Shown here: in pieces, positions 44,707-52,282 of the stretch | Position numbering within the stretch: the stretch's first letter is position 1 | How the letters are laid out: the number at the start of each line of letters is the position of its first letter | NCBI RefSeq assembly: GCF_001713475.1 | Contig: NZ_CP016499.1 | Span: 3,528,501 to 3,592,500 of the forward strand | Source: Agrobacterium sp. RAC06 | Lineage (GTDB): Bacteria > Pseudomonadota > Alphaproteobacteria > Rhizobiales > Rhizobiaceae | Direction: 5' to 3' | Length of the DNA: 64,000 nt | The notes under the pieces: model-generated | What the model was told of the DNA's origin: nothing | Database searches by the model: none | Seen by the model: only the letters and a program-made list of their open reading frames with translations | Program-made: the position numbers and the translations under genes

Positions 44707-46170
44707 ATGAATACTGCAGTCAGATTGAACGAACAGCCGACCCTCGATGCGGTGAAGGCGCCCCGCGCGAAAACCGAAAAGCCGAACCTTCTGTCGGTCG
44801 ATCAGGCCAAGGCGCTTGACCTTCCGCAGATGACCGACCTCTTCACGCAGCACCTCAATCCCGGCCAGCTGCATTTCATGAAGCTGCTCGGCTTCCACAA
44901 GATCAAGGTCGAGCGTGCCGAGGGCATGTATTACTACGACCAGAACGGCCGGAAGATCCTCGACTTCTTCGGCGGCTTCGGGTCGCTTGCCTTCGGCCAT
45001 AATCATCCGCGCATCATCGAGGCGCGCAAGACCTTCCAGGACGAGAAGCGCCACGAGATCGCGATCGCTTTCATGTCGCAATATGCGACGGCGCTTGCGC
45101 ACAATCTGGCGGCTTGCTCGCCCGGTGATCTCGACATGGTCTTTCTTGGCTCGTCCGGTTCGGAAGCCATGGAAGCTGCGATCAAGGTGGCCGAGCGGGC
45201 TGCCGGCCCGCAGAAGCCGAAGGTCGTCTATGCCGAGAATTCCTTCCACGGAAAGACAAAGGGCGTCCTGTCGATCACCGACGGTTCGCTTTATCGCGGC
45301 CAGTTCAAGCTGGTCGACAATACGGTTCGCGTGCCGTTCGGCGATATCGAAGCGATCGAGAACGCCTTCCGCAGCGATCCGGAAATTGGTGTCATCGTGC
45401 TCGAAACCGTCCAGGGCGGTGGGGGCATCATTCAGGCGGATGCGGCCTTCTGGCAGAAGCTGCGCCAGCTCTGCGACCAGTATGGCGTTCTCTGGGTTGC
45501 CGACGAGGTCCAGTGCGGTCTCGGCCGTACCGGCAAGTTCTACGCATTCGAGCATTACGGTGTCGTCCCTGACGTGACCGCGCTCGCCAAGTCACTCGGC
45601 GGGGGCAAGACCGCGATGGCGGCAATGATCGCGCGACGCGAGGTCTACATGAAGGCATATGGTACGCCTAAGACGGCGATGATCCACGCCATGGCGACCT
45701 TTGGCGGCATCGGCGAAGCCTGCATCACCTCAATCGAAGCCCTCAACGTTCTCTATGACGAGGGCCTGATCGATCGCACCGCAGAGGTCGGCGATTACCT
45801 GCTCGACCAGCTCCGGATCCTGCAGGCGCGTTACCCGAGCCTGATCAAGGAAGTCCGTGGCCAGGGGATGATGGTCGGCCTCGAATTCCACGACTTCTCG
45901 CAGACCATGCCGCTGGTGCTGCGTCCGGTCATCGCGATGCTCGACGACAAGCTCAAGGGCTCGCTGCCGGGCTTCATCGGCAGCCATCTCCTGCGCGATC
46001 ATGGCGTGCTGGTGGCCTTCACCGAGTATAACCGCAACGTCATCCGCCTCGAGCCGCCGCTTATCTGCGAGCGGGAACATGTCGACCAGTTCATCGCGGC
46101 GCTGGACGAGGTGATGTCGCGCGGGATTATCCGGATCGTGAAGGATTTCGTCACCGCTCAGGTGAAGTGA
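44707..46170 (+). CDS. class III PLP-dependent aminotransferase
   Basis: A 487-residue fold-type I enzyme. After about 50 poorly conserved residues comes HFMKLLGFHKIKVERAEGMYYYDQNGRKILDFFGGFGSLAFGHNHPRI, then SSGSEAMEAAIKVA, LWVADEVQCGLGRTGKFYA and the PLP lysine in TALAKSLGGGKTAMAAM. Class III enzymes move amino groups from terminal amines to keto acids or aldehydes. Substrate unknown; its place as last gene of a lipid-sugar operon suggests a keto group or aldehyde on the sugar or lipid as acceptor. HpnO, the hopanoid aminotransferase, belongs to the same class, though no hopanoid genes are seen here. GAGGAG seven bases before the ATG at 44707 fixes the start. A strong terminator follows. 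Confidence 0.9.
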   Translation: MNTAVRLNEQPTLDAVKAPRAKTEKPNLLSVDQAKALDLPQMTDLFTQHLNPGQLHFMKLLGFHKIKVERAEGMYYYDQNGRKILDFFGGFGSLAFGHNHPRIIEARKTFQDEKRHEIAIAFMSQYATALAHNLAACSPGDLDMVFLGSSGSEAMEAAIKVAERAAGPQKPKVVYAENSFHGKTKGVLSITDGSLYRGQFKLVDNTVRVPFGDIEAIENAFRSDPEIGVIVLETVQGGGGIIQADAAFWQKLRQLCDQYGVLWVADEVQCGLGRTGKFYAFEHYGVVPDVTALAKSLGGGKTAMAAMIARREVYMKAYGTPKTAMIHAMATFGGIGEACITSIEALNVLYDEGLIDRTAEVGDYLLDQLRILQARYPSLIKEVRGQGMMVGLEFHDFSQTMPLVLRPVIAMLDDKLKGSLPGFIGSHLLRDHGVLVAFTEYNRNVIRLEPPLICEREHVDQFIAALDEVMSRGIIRIVKDFVTAQVK

Positions 46171-46193
46171 ACCCCACGACCATGAAAGCCTAC

Positions 46194-46220
46194 CGGCCGG
46201 GCCCTGAGCCCGGCCTTTTT
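46194..46220 (+). terminator. intrinsic terminator of the HAD-UbiA operon
   Basis: Arms GGCCGGGC and GCCCGGCC around CCTGA, followed by TTTTT. It closes the five-gene operon and overlaps the 3' end of the convergent gene. Confidence 0.85.
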
Positions 46221-48000
46221 ATTGGGGCTTCAACATGCCCGGACGTAGCAGGAGATCCCAGCAAGGGTCGAGAGCGACCACCTGGCGTCCGCCGAGCGCT
46301 GCCGCATAACGTTCCTCAAGCATCCGCCGCCCGGTCGTGACAGGGCATTTCGGGCGAAGCACCCCGTCGGTTGCTCGAACCGCTTCCAGTGCGTCGGCTG
46401 ACACCTGTCTCACAGTTCGGAATGGGTCTGCCCCGATCTGGATCTTGCGGGTCGCGTCGCGGTCGAGGATCCAAGGAAACGGATTGACGAAATCGAGCGT
46501 CATCAGACTTTCCAGACGGATCTGGTTGTCGGTCTCGAACTGCAGCAGCGCCTTGACCAGGATGTCTGCGGAAATGACCCAGTAGGTCTGATAATCGAGC
46601 TCGCTGTAGAGTTGCCAGCTCGGCAGTTGGCCCTGGTTTGCCAGGTCAATGTATGCCGCTCCCTGGGTGGCGTAATGGTTCTCCAGCATGACTGCCCGCT
46701 CCAGTACATCCGGCCGCATCGACACCTGCTGCATGTTGCGCAGGAGAGGAACGTCGGGCTGGACATAGGTCGGAGCGACCGCGACCGATCGCAGCGTCTT
46801 GTGTGCGACCTTGCTGAGTGTCGGGACGGTGCAGAAGGCGGCCAGCACGAGGAAGGTGACCTTCGTCCGGTCGACCACTTGCGGCAGTCGGTCATAGGCC
46901 ATCAGCAGAACCGGCCAGATGAAGATGAATTCCTGGCTGCCCGTGTTCTGGGTCTCAAGGATCGTTCCGCCGAGCAGGGAGATGCCGAACCACCAGTAGG
47001 ATCGGTCGAAGAACCGTCTCGGCTCGGATGCATAGTTGAGATCCGCCCAGATCATCACCAGCAGAAGCAGACCGGCCGGCATCAAGACGTCGAGCTTGCC
47101 CGAGGCGACGGTCAGGAACCGCGGCAGCAAGGCATCCTGGTTCATGGCGATCAGGTCTAGGATATCCCGGATGTAGGCCGAGATCATGCCGGTGCCGAGT
47201 TCGATGATCACGAGTGGAAGCAGAAAGGCGGCCGCGGCAAGTACGAGATTGCCAAGTGAAATCCGGCCGGCGAGCACGGCGCCGAGGCCGACCAGGCCAC
47301 CGACGAGGAAGCCTGTGATCTTGGTGAGAAACAGGGCCAGCATGACCAGGGCGCAGAAGAGCGCAAAGCGCGGGCCGCCGCGCATGAAAACGAGGCCTGC
47401 GGTCAAGACATAGAGAAGAAGCGAGGTCTGCCGGTTGTAAATGCCGAAGCCATCAAGCCCCGGATAGGAATGGAAGAACTGGGCATTGGCCGGGAAGGCG
47501 GCAAAGACGAGAAAAGGGATCAGCAGGAGGAAGGCCGTGGCGCGGCTTTTCCTGTCTGCGTCGATCAGCACCAGCGTCATCAGCGGTGCGGTGACCGCGA
47601 GCTGTGACCATTGGACCAAAAGAAGCGGCTGCGCCCGCGGGAAGAGGTCGAGCCCCCAGGTAAAAAGGTAGTAACCCAGCGCGCCCACAGGCGTGGAAAA
47701 GTCGATGCTTGGGATCTGGCCCATTCGGATGCGCTGTGCGGCATCCAGATAGATATAAGTGTCCCAGTACATCGGGCCGATTGGCACCGCCAGCGGGAGT
47801 GTGAGCAGGACGAAAAGCGCGGCTACCGTCAGCCAGAGCCAAGCGATCGGAGACAATAGAAGATAAGACAGCGTTTTTCGATCACGCGTCTTCGAAGCCG
47901 AAATATCCACCACCGTTATTGTCCCGTCCGTCAATGCTCTGCCACAAATCGGGTCATGGTGTGCATGAAAGCTTAACAGGCCGGAAACGGTGCCGATCAT
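46219..48000 (-). CDS. polytopic GT-C-like membrane glycosyltransferase (putative)
   Basis: A protein of up to 593 residues with about ten membrane segments in the first 400 residues and a soluble C-terminal third. The first periplasmic loop reads MYWDTYIYLDAAQRIRMGQIPSIDFSTPVG, with acidic residues placed as in GT39/GT83-type GT-C enzymes, which use polyprenyl-phosphate sugars as donors. The C-terminal part has several Trp/Tyr and three cysteines and is presumably periplasmic. It faces the operon that may make such a donor. The true start is uncertain: ATG 48000 gives a hydrophilic leader of 50 residues; GTG codons at 47913/47910 are alternatives. Confidence 0.7.
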   Translation of the reverse strand: MIGTVSGLLSFHAHHDPICGRALTDGTITVVDISASKTRDRKTLSYLLLSPIAWLWLTVAALFVLLTLPLAVPIGPMYWDTYIYLDAAQRIRMGQIPSIDFSTPVGALGYYLFTWGLDLFPRAQPLLLVQWSQLAVTAPLMTLVLIDADRKSRATAFLLLIPFLVFAAFPANAQFFHSYPGLDGFGIYNRQTSLLLYVLTAGLVFMRGGPRFALFCALVMLALFLTKITGFLVGGLVGLGAVLAGRISLGNLVLAAAAFLLPLVIIELGTGMISAYIRDILDLIAMNQDALLPRFLTVASGKLDVLMPAGLLLLVMIWADLNYASEPRRFFDRSYWWFGISLLGGTILETQNTGSQEFIFIWPVLLMAYDRLPQVVDRTKVTFLVLAAFCTVPTLSKVAHKTLRSVAVAPTYVQPDVPLLRNMQQVSMRPDVLERAVMLENHYATQGAAYIDLANQGQLPSWQLYSELDYQTYWVISADILVKALLQFETDNQIRLESLMTLDFVNPFPWILDRDATRKIQIGADPFRTVRQVSADALEAVRATDGVLRPKCPVTTGRRMLEERYAAALGGRQVVALDPCWDLLLRPGMLKPQ

Positions 48001-48030
48001 CGTGCATGGTCTGTCGGCTGGCGCGGTCGC

Positions 48031-49071
48031 TCAGGGGTAGAGATGTTCCTGCCCTTTGCGGTCGCGCACAGCGTACCGCCCATCACCGAGATCGCGGACC
48101 GCGTCCTCACCGAGTGCCACCTTGCCGTGCCCGCCGGGCAGGTCGAGGATGTAGTGGGGGATGCAAACGCCTGATATCCGCGTGCGAAGCTCCCGCATGA
48201 GAGCCTGCCCTTCGGCGATGGATAGGCGGAAGTGGCCGGTGCCCGGCGCCATGTCGGGGTGATGCAGATAGTAGGGCTTGATGCCGGTCTCGACGAATGC
48301 CCGCATCAGCGATGTCAGTGTCTCGGCGTCATCATTCACACCCTTGAGGAGCACGCTCTGGCTGACCAACTGGACGCCGCCGGCGATCAGCCGCCGACAA
48401 GCCGCGCGCACCTCCGGCGTCAGTTCACGGGGATGGTTGGCGTGCAGCGCAAGGATCACGCTTTTGCCGCTCAGCGTCAGCGCCTCGACCATCTCGGTCG
48501 TAATGCGCTCGGGATCGACGGCCGGGACGCGGGTATGGATCCGCAGGACCCTCACGTGATCCATGGCAGCCAGACGCTCGGACACTTCCCGCAGGCGTCG
48601 TGGAGACAGGATCAGTGGATCGCCGCCCGTCAGGATGACCTCCCAGATGCCCGTATTTGCCGCGATATAGTCGAGCGCGTTTTTCAGGCGCTCACCCGCA
48701 AGGTTGCCGTCGCCCTGCGGGCCGACCATTTCGCGGCGGAAGCAGAAGCGGCAATAGACCGGACAGACATGCACGAGCTTCAGGAGAACCCGGTCAGGAT
48801 AGCGGTGAACGATACCCTCGACAGGGGAATGCGGATGGTCGCCGATCGGATCGAGGCGCTCTGCCGGATGATCGATCAGCTCGGCAGGCGAGGGAATATA
48901 CTGGGCGGCTATGGGATCGTGCGGATCTGTCGGGTCGATGAGGGCTCGTACCGTGGGAGTGAGCGCTATCGCGTAACGCTCCGCCACGGCGTCGAGCATC
49001 GTGGTCTCCTCCTCACGGATGAGCCCTTGTGCCACGAGGTCGGCCACGGAGCGCAGGGTCGTCTCAGCCAA
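48031..49071 (-). CDS. epmB: EF-P beta-lysylation protein (lysine 2,3-aminomutase-like radical SAM)
   Basis: A 346-residue radical SAM enzyme with PLP. The iron-sulfur motif is CPVYCRFCFRR (C-x3-C-x2-C) near residue 105 and ILTGGDPLILSPRRL follows. It is much shorter than catabolic lysine 2,3-aminomutases and sits with epmA and efp, so it should convert lysine to (R)-beta-lysine for EF-P modification. Its start overlaps the end of epmA by eight bases, showing co-expression. Sequence ends after DLGDGRYAVRDRKGQEHLYP without the Clostridium-type C-terminal extension. Confidence 0.92.
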   Translation of the reverse strand: MAETTLRSVADLVAQGLIREEETTMLDAVAERYAIALTPTVRALIDPTDPHDPIAAQYIPSPAELIDHPAERLDPIGDHPHSPVEGIVHRYPDRVLLKLVHVCPVYCRFCFRREMVGPQGDGNLAGERLKNALDYIAANTGIWEVILTGGDPLILSPRRLREVSERLAAMDHVRVLRIHTRVPAVDPERITTEMVEALTLSGKSVILALHANHPRELTPEVRAACRRLIAGGVQLVSQSVLLKGVNDDAETLTSLMRAFVETGIKPYYLHHPDMAPGTGHFRLSIAEGQALMRELRTRISGVCIPHYILDLPGGHGKVALGEDAVRDLGDGRYAVRDRKGQEHLYP

Positions 49072-50131
49072 AATGCGTCTCCGCCACCGGCGCCCAGATA
49101 ACCTGGTCGATCCTCAGCGCGCCTGTCGCCAGCATCACCAGACGGTCAAAGCCGAGCGCGATGCCCGATGCGTCCGGCATGTCTGCGAGGGCTTCGAGGA
49201 AGTCCTCATCGAGTGGATAGGTCTCGCCATAGACGCGGTTCTTCTCGGCCATTTCAGCTTCGAAGCGCCGGCGCTGTTCGGCAGGGTCCGTCAGCTCGCC
49301 GAAGGCATTGGCGAGTTCAACGCCACAGGCATAGACCTCGAAACGTTCCGCGACACGGGGATCGTCGGGGCACGGGCGCGCAAGCGCTGCTTCTGCCACC
49401 GGGTAACGATCCAGGATGGTCACGCGGCCGTTGCCGAGTTTGGGTTCCACCTTTTCGACGATGACCCGGCTGAACAGGTCGGCCCAAGTGTCGTCATCTG
49501 CCGTGCGAATGCCAGCGTCCGCGAGTTGACCGGCCAGTGCATTGCGATCCGTCGTGCCATCCGTTGCGATCGTGGCCAATAGATCGATGCCGGCGTGCTG
49601 CGCGAAAGCGTCTGCGACAGAGATCCGCTCGGGCTCCGCGAATGGGTCGACGATCTTGCCGGCGAATGCGAATTGCCGCGTTCCGACCGTGCGTGCGGCC
49701 AAGGCGATCAGATCGACGCAGTCGCGCATAAGTTGCTCGTATCCCTCGCCGACCCGATACCATTCCAGCATGGTGAATTCCGGGTGGTGCAGCGGTCCGC
49801 GCTCGCGGTTTCGATAGACATGCGCGAAGCAGGCGATACGGGTCTCGCCGGCGGCGAGCAGCTTCTTGCAGGCGAATTCCGGAGAGGTGTGCAGGTAAAG
49901 CGGCGCTGCCGTTCCATCGTGGCCGATGGCATCTGTCCGGAAGGCGTGCAGATGGGCCTCGTTGCCTGGAGAGACCTGCAGGGTCGCGGTATCAACCTCG
50001 ACGAAGTCATGCTCGGCGAAATGCGCGCGAAAAGCCGCCTGGATCCGGTTTCGGCCCATCAGGAAGGGACGGCGGTCCGCATGTACGGACCTGCGCCACC
50101 AAGAAGGGGATGATTGGCGGCTGTCAGTCAT
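49064..50131 (-). CDS. epmA: EF-P lysine aminoacylase (PoxA/GenX)
   Basis: A 355-residue class II aminoacyl-tRNA synthetase paralogue related to the LysRS catalytic core and lacking the anticodon-binding domain. Motif 2 is [24 protein letters not shown], preceded by [18 protein letters not shown]; motif 3 is in [15 protein letters not shown]. It attaches beta-lysine to the conserved lysine of EF-P. ATG 50131 is preferred to one six codons upstream. It is divergent from efp, with 137 bases between, and overlaps epmB. Confidence 0.93.
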   Translation of the reverse strand: MTDSRQSSPSWWRRSVHADRRPFLMGRNRIQAAFRAHFAEHDFVEVDTATLQVSPGNEAHLHAFRTDAIGHDGTAAPLYLHTSPEFACKKLLAAGETRIACFAHVYRNRERGPLHHPEFTMLEWYRVGEGYEQLMRDCVDLIALAARTVGTRQFAFAGKIVDPFAEPERISVADAFAQHAGIDLLATIATDGTTDRNALAGQLADAGIRTADDDTWADLFSRVIVEKVEPKLGNGRVTILDRYPVAEAALARPCPDDPRVAERFEVYACGVELANAFGELTDPAEQRRRFEAEMAEKNRVYGETYPLDEDFLEALADMPDASGIALGFDRLVMLATGALRIDQVIWAPVAETHFG

Positions 50132-50268
50132 GCCGGAATCTCGGTCCATTTCTCAACACGGGCTGGCTATTTTACCGGATTTGGGTTAGTTGCGCCCGAG
50201 AAATTCAAAGAGGTCAGTCGGGACGGCCGTCCTTTACGACGGGTCTTACGCAGATACAAGGAATTCCA

Positions 50269-50838
50269 ATGGTCAAGATTATCGCCTCGTCGGTGCGCAA
50301 GGGCAACGTGATCGACGTCGACGGCAAGCTCTACGTCGTCCTGACGGCTGAAAACTTCCACCCGGGCAAGGGCACGCCTGTCACTCAGGTCAACATGCGC
50401 CGCATCGTTGACGGCGTGAAGGTTTCCGAGCGCTGGCGCACGACCGAGCAGGTCGAGCGCGCGTTCGTTGAAGACGTCAATCACCAGTTCCTCTACGAGG
50501 ACGGCGAAGGCTTCCACTTCATGAACCCTGAGAACTACGACCAGGTTGTCGTTGACGTCGAAACCATGGGCGACCAGAAGGCCTATCTGCAGGAAGGCAT
50601 GGTATGCATCCTGTCTATGCACGAAGGCGTCGCGCTTGCCATCCAGCTGCCGCGCCACGTAACGCTCGAGATCGTCGAGACGGAACCGGTCGTCAAGGGC
50701 CAGACGGCTTCGTCGTCTTACAAGCCGGCGATCCTGTCGAACGGCATCCGGACCATGGTTCCGCCGCATGTCGACGCCGGCATCCGCGTCGTCATCGCGA
50801 CCGAAGACAATTCCTACGTCGAGCGCGCCAAGAACTAA
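50269..50838 (+). CDS. efp: translation elongation factor P
   Basis: A 189-residue three-domain factor that relieves ribosome stalling at polyproline. Domain I carries the modification loop FHPGKGTPV with Lys34 as the beta-lysylation site, in keeping with epmA and epmB next door. The C-terminal signature [33 protein letters not shown] is complete. AAGGA lies upstream of the ATG at 50269; longer frames are rejected. A strong terminator follows 24 bases after the stop. The hydroxylase EpmC was not seen. Confidence 0.96.
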   Translation: MVKIIASSVRKGNVIDVDGKLYVVLTAENFHPGKGTPVTQVNMRRIVDGVKVSERWRTTEQVERAFVEDVNHQFLYEDGEGFHFMNPENYDQVVVDVETMGDQKAYLQEGMVCILSMHEGVALAIQLPRHVTLEIVETEPVVKGQTASSSYKPAILSNGIRTMVPPHVDAGIRVVIATEDNSYVERAKN

Positions 50839-50861
50839 GAGCTGTAGCTCGACCGATACCG

Positions 50862-50894
50862 AAAAGCCCGGCGTGGATCACGCCGGGCTTTTTT
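50862..50894 (+). terminator. intrinsic terminator of efp
   Basis: Arms AAAAGCCCGGCGTG and CACGCCGGGCTTTT around GAT, with a run of six T. A strong Rho-independent terminator. Confidence 0.9.
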
Positions 50895-50991
50895 ATTTGC
50901 TCGTCATTTCCCCTAATGCCGGCGGGGCGCAGGGTGCCCCGCCGGCCGTTCTCACCGGTCACGCTTGCGCCATCACGGAGCGCCCGCGTGA

Positions 50992-51222
50992 TCAGCGTCC
51001 GGCGAGAATGGGACTGCCGAAGTTCGATGCCTTGGGGCGGGCGGCGTTTGCCTTCATGGCATCGCCCCGCTCGAGCAACATGATCTGCTCCTTCAAGTGC
51101 AGCTTGATCTTCTTCAAGGCGCGGACCCTGATGCCATCAGGCTGCGGACGGCGCTGTTCCTCGTCAATCTTGGCGGCGACGATCGAATGGCGGGCTCTGA
51201 GGGCTTTGAGCAGTTGCTTCAT
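50992..51222 (-). CDS. DUF465 (YdcH-like) small protein
   Basis: A 76-residue basic protein starting MKQLLKALRARHSIVAAKIDEEQRRPQPDGIRVRALKKIKLHLKEQI. The R-H-x-x-x-x-x-I-D-x-E pattern followed by a second helix with LKKxKLxLKEQI matches DUF465. Members are short helical hairpins of unknown function. AGGAG seven bases before the ATG at 51222 fixes the start. It is divergent from the OxyR-like regulator and shares its operator region. Confidence 0.88.
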   Translation of the reverse strand: MKQLLKALRARHSIVAAKIDEEQRRPQPDGIRVRALKKIKLHLKEQIMLLERGDAMKANAARPKASNFGSPILAGR

Positions 51223-51275
51223 GGCGATCTCCTTTCGTACGTCGACAATATGAGTCTTCCGAGTTGATTGTTCCA

Positions 51276-51315
51276 ATTGATTGATTGTATGATTTCGATA
51301 GATTCTATCTATCGA
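51276..51315. promoter_or_regulatory. OxyR-type operator between DUF465 gene and OxyR-like gene
   Basis: 51298-51312 reads ATAGATTCTATCTAT, an exact match to the OxyR half-element ATAGntnnnanCTAT, within a perfect dyad with arms TCGATAGAT and ATCTATCGA (51295-51315). Seven bases to the left, 51276-51290 (ATTGATTGATTGTAT) matches 7 of 10 conserved positions of a second element, the spacing OxyR uses. The right edge is 7 bases before the regulator's ATG. Confidence 0.7.
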
Positions 51316-51322
51316 GGTCGAC

Positions 51323-52249
51323 ATGCCATTTCGCCCCAGTCATCGGCAGTTGGAATATCTGGTCATGCTTGGCGAAACCGGGCATTTCGGCGAGGCGGCC
51401 AAGAGGTGCAACGTCTCCCAGCCGACGCTTTCCGTGCAGGTTTCGCTGCTTGAAAAACAGCTTGGAGTGACACTCATCGACCGGATGCCCGGCCAGGTGA
51501 TGCCGACGCCTGTTGGCGCCGAGATCATTGCGGCGGCGAAGGTCATTCTCAATGGGCTTGATGAGATCAGGGCGCTTGCCATGGGATCAAAGGCCAATCT
51601 GGGAGGAGCTATCCGGCTGGGTGTGGCGCCGTCCTTCGGGCCCTATTTCATGCCCTATCTTCTGCCGCCGCTTCACCAGACGTATCCGGAGCTCAAGGTC
51701 TATATCCGGGAAGACAGGCCCCGCCAGTTGGAGAGGGCCGTGTTGCAGGGCGAGACGGAATGCGGGCTCGGACCGCTGCCTTCCAACGAAGAAGGCCTGG
51801 TGGCGTTCCAGATATGCCGGGAGCGCATCCTGCTTGGCGTGCCCAAGGCCCATCGGCTGGCCGCATTCGATACAATTACCTCGCAGGAACTCAAGGGCGA
51901 GAAGCTGCTAACGCTCGGACCGGGGCACCGACTGATGGACGAGGTACGGCGCTTAGCGGACATGTCCGGTGCCATTCTCGCCGAAGAGTATGAAGGATCG
52001 AGTCTCGATGCTATCCGTCAGATGGTCTCCATCGAAATGGGACTGTCCCTGTTTCCCGAACTCTATGTCCGCTCCGAGTTCGGCAAGGAGGATGGGATCA
52101 AGCTTCTGACGATCGAAGACTGGCAGGGGATTCGCGACATCGGCTTCTTCTGGCGACGGTCATCAGCGCGGGGCGGTCACTTCGAGGCCCTGGCCGGTCT
52201 CGGCAGGACGGTGGCTGAACGGATATTCCGGTCCGGGGACGTCAAATGA
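51323..52249 (+). CDS. OxyR-like LysR regulator lacking the redox cysteines
   Basis: A 308-residue LysR regulator with the OxyR-type DNA-binding region (RQLEYLVMLGETGHFGEAAKRCNVSQPTLSVQVSLLEKQLGV, where VSQPTLS is the recognition helix shared with OxyR). The effector domain aligns with OxyR (FGPYFMPYLLPPLHQTYPEL and KLLTLGPGHRLMDEV), but the peroxidatic cysteine of GHCLRDQ is Arg203 here and the resolving cysteine position is Ala. It therefore cannot use the classical disulfide switch and may sense another signal or act constitutively. An OxyR-style operator lies just before the gene, consistent with autoregulation. A terminator follows directly. Confidence 0.88.
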   Translation: MPFRPSHRQLEYLVMLGETGHFGEAAKRCNVSQPTLSVQVSLLEKQLGVTLIDRMPGQVMPTPVGAEIIAAAKVILNGLDEIRALAMGSKANLGGAIRLGVAPSFGPYFMPYLLPPLHQTYPELKVYIREDRPRQLERAVLQGETECGLGPLPSNEEGLVAFQICRERILLGVPKAHRLAAFDTITSQELKGEKLLTLGPGHRLMDEVRRLADMSGAILAEEYEGSSLDAIRQMVSIEMGLSLFPELYVRSEFGKEDGIKLLTIEDWQGIRDIGFFWRRSSARGGHFEALAGLGRTVAERIFRSGDVK

Positions 52250-52274
52250 AAATCCCCGGCAGTGCCGGGGATTT
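52250..52274. terminator. bidirectional terminator between the OxyR-like gene and gabD
   Basis: Arms AAATCCCCGGC and GCCGGGGATTT around AGT, between convergent genes; A/T flanks on both sides suit either direction. Confidence 0.7.
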
Positions 52275-52282
52275 CAGATGGT

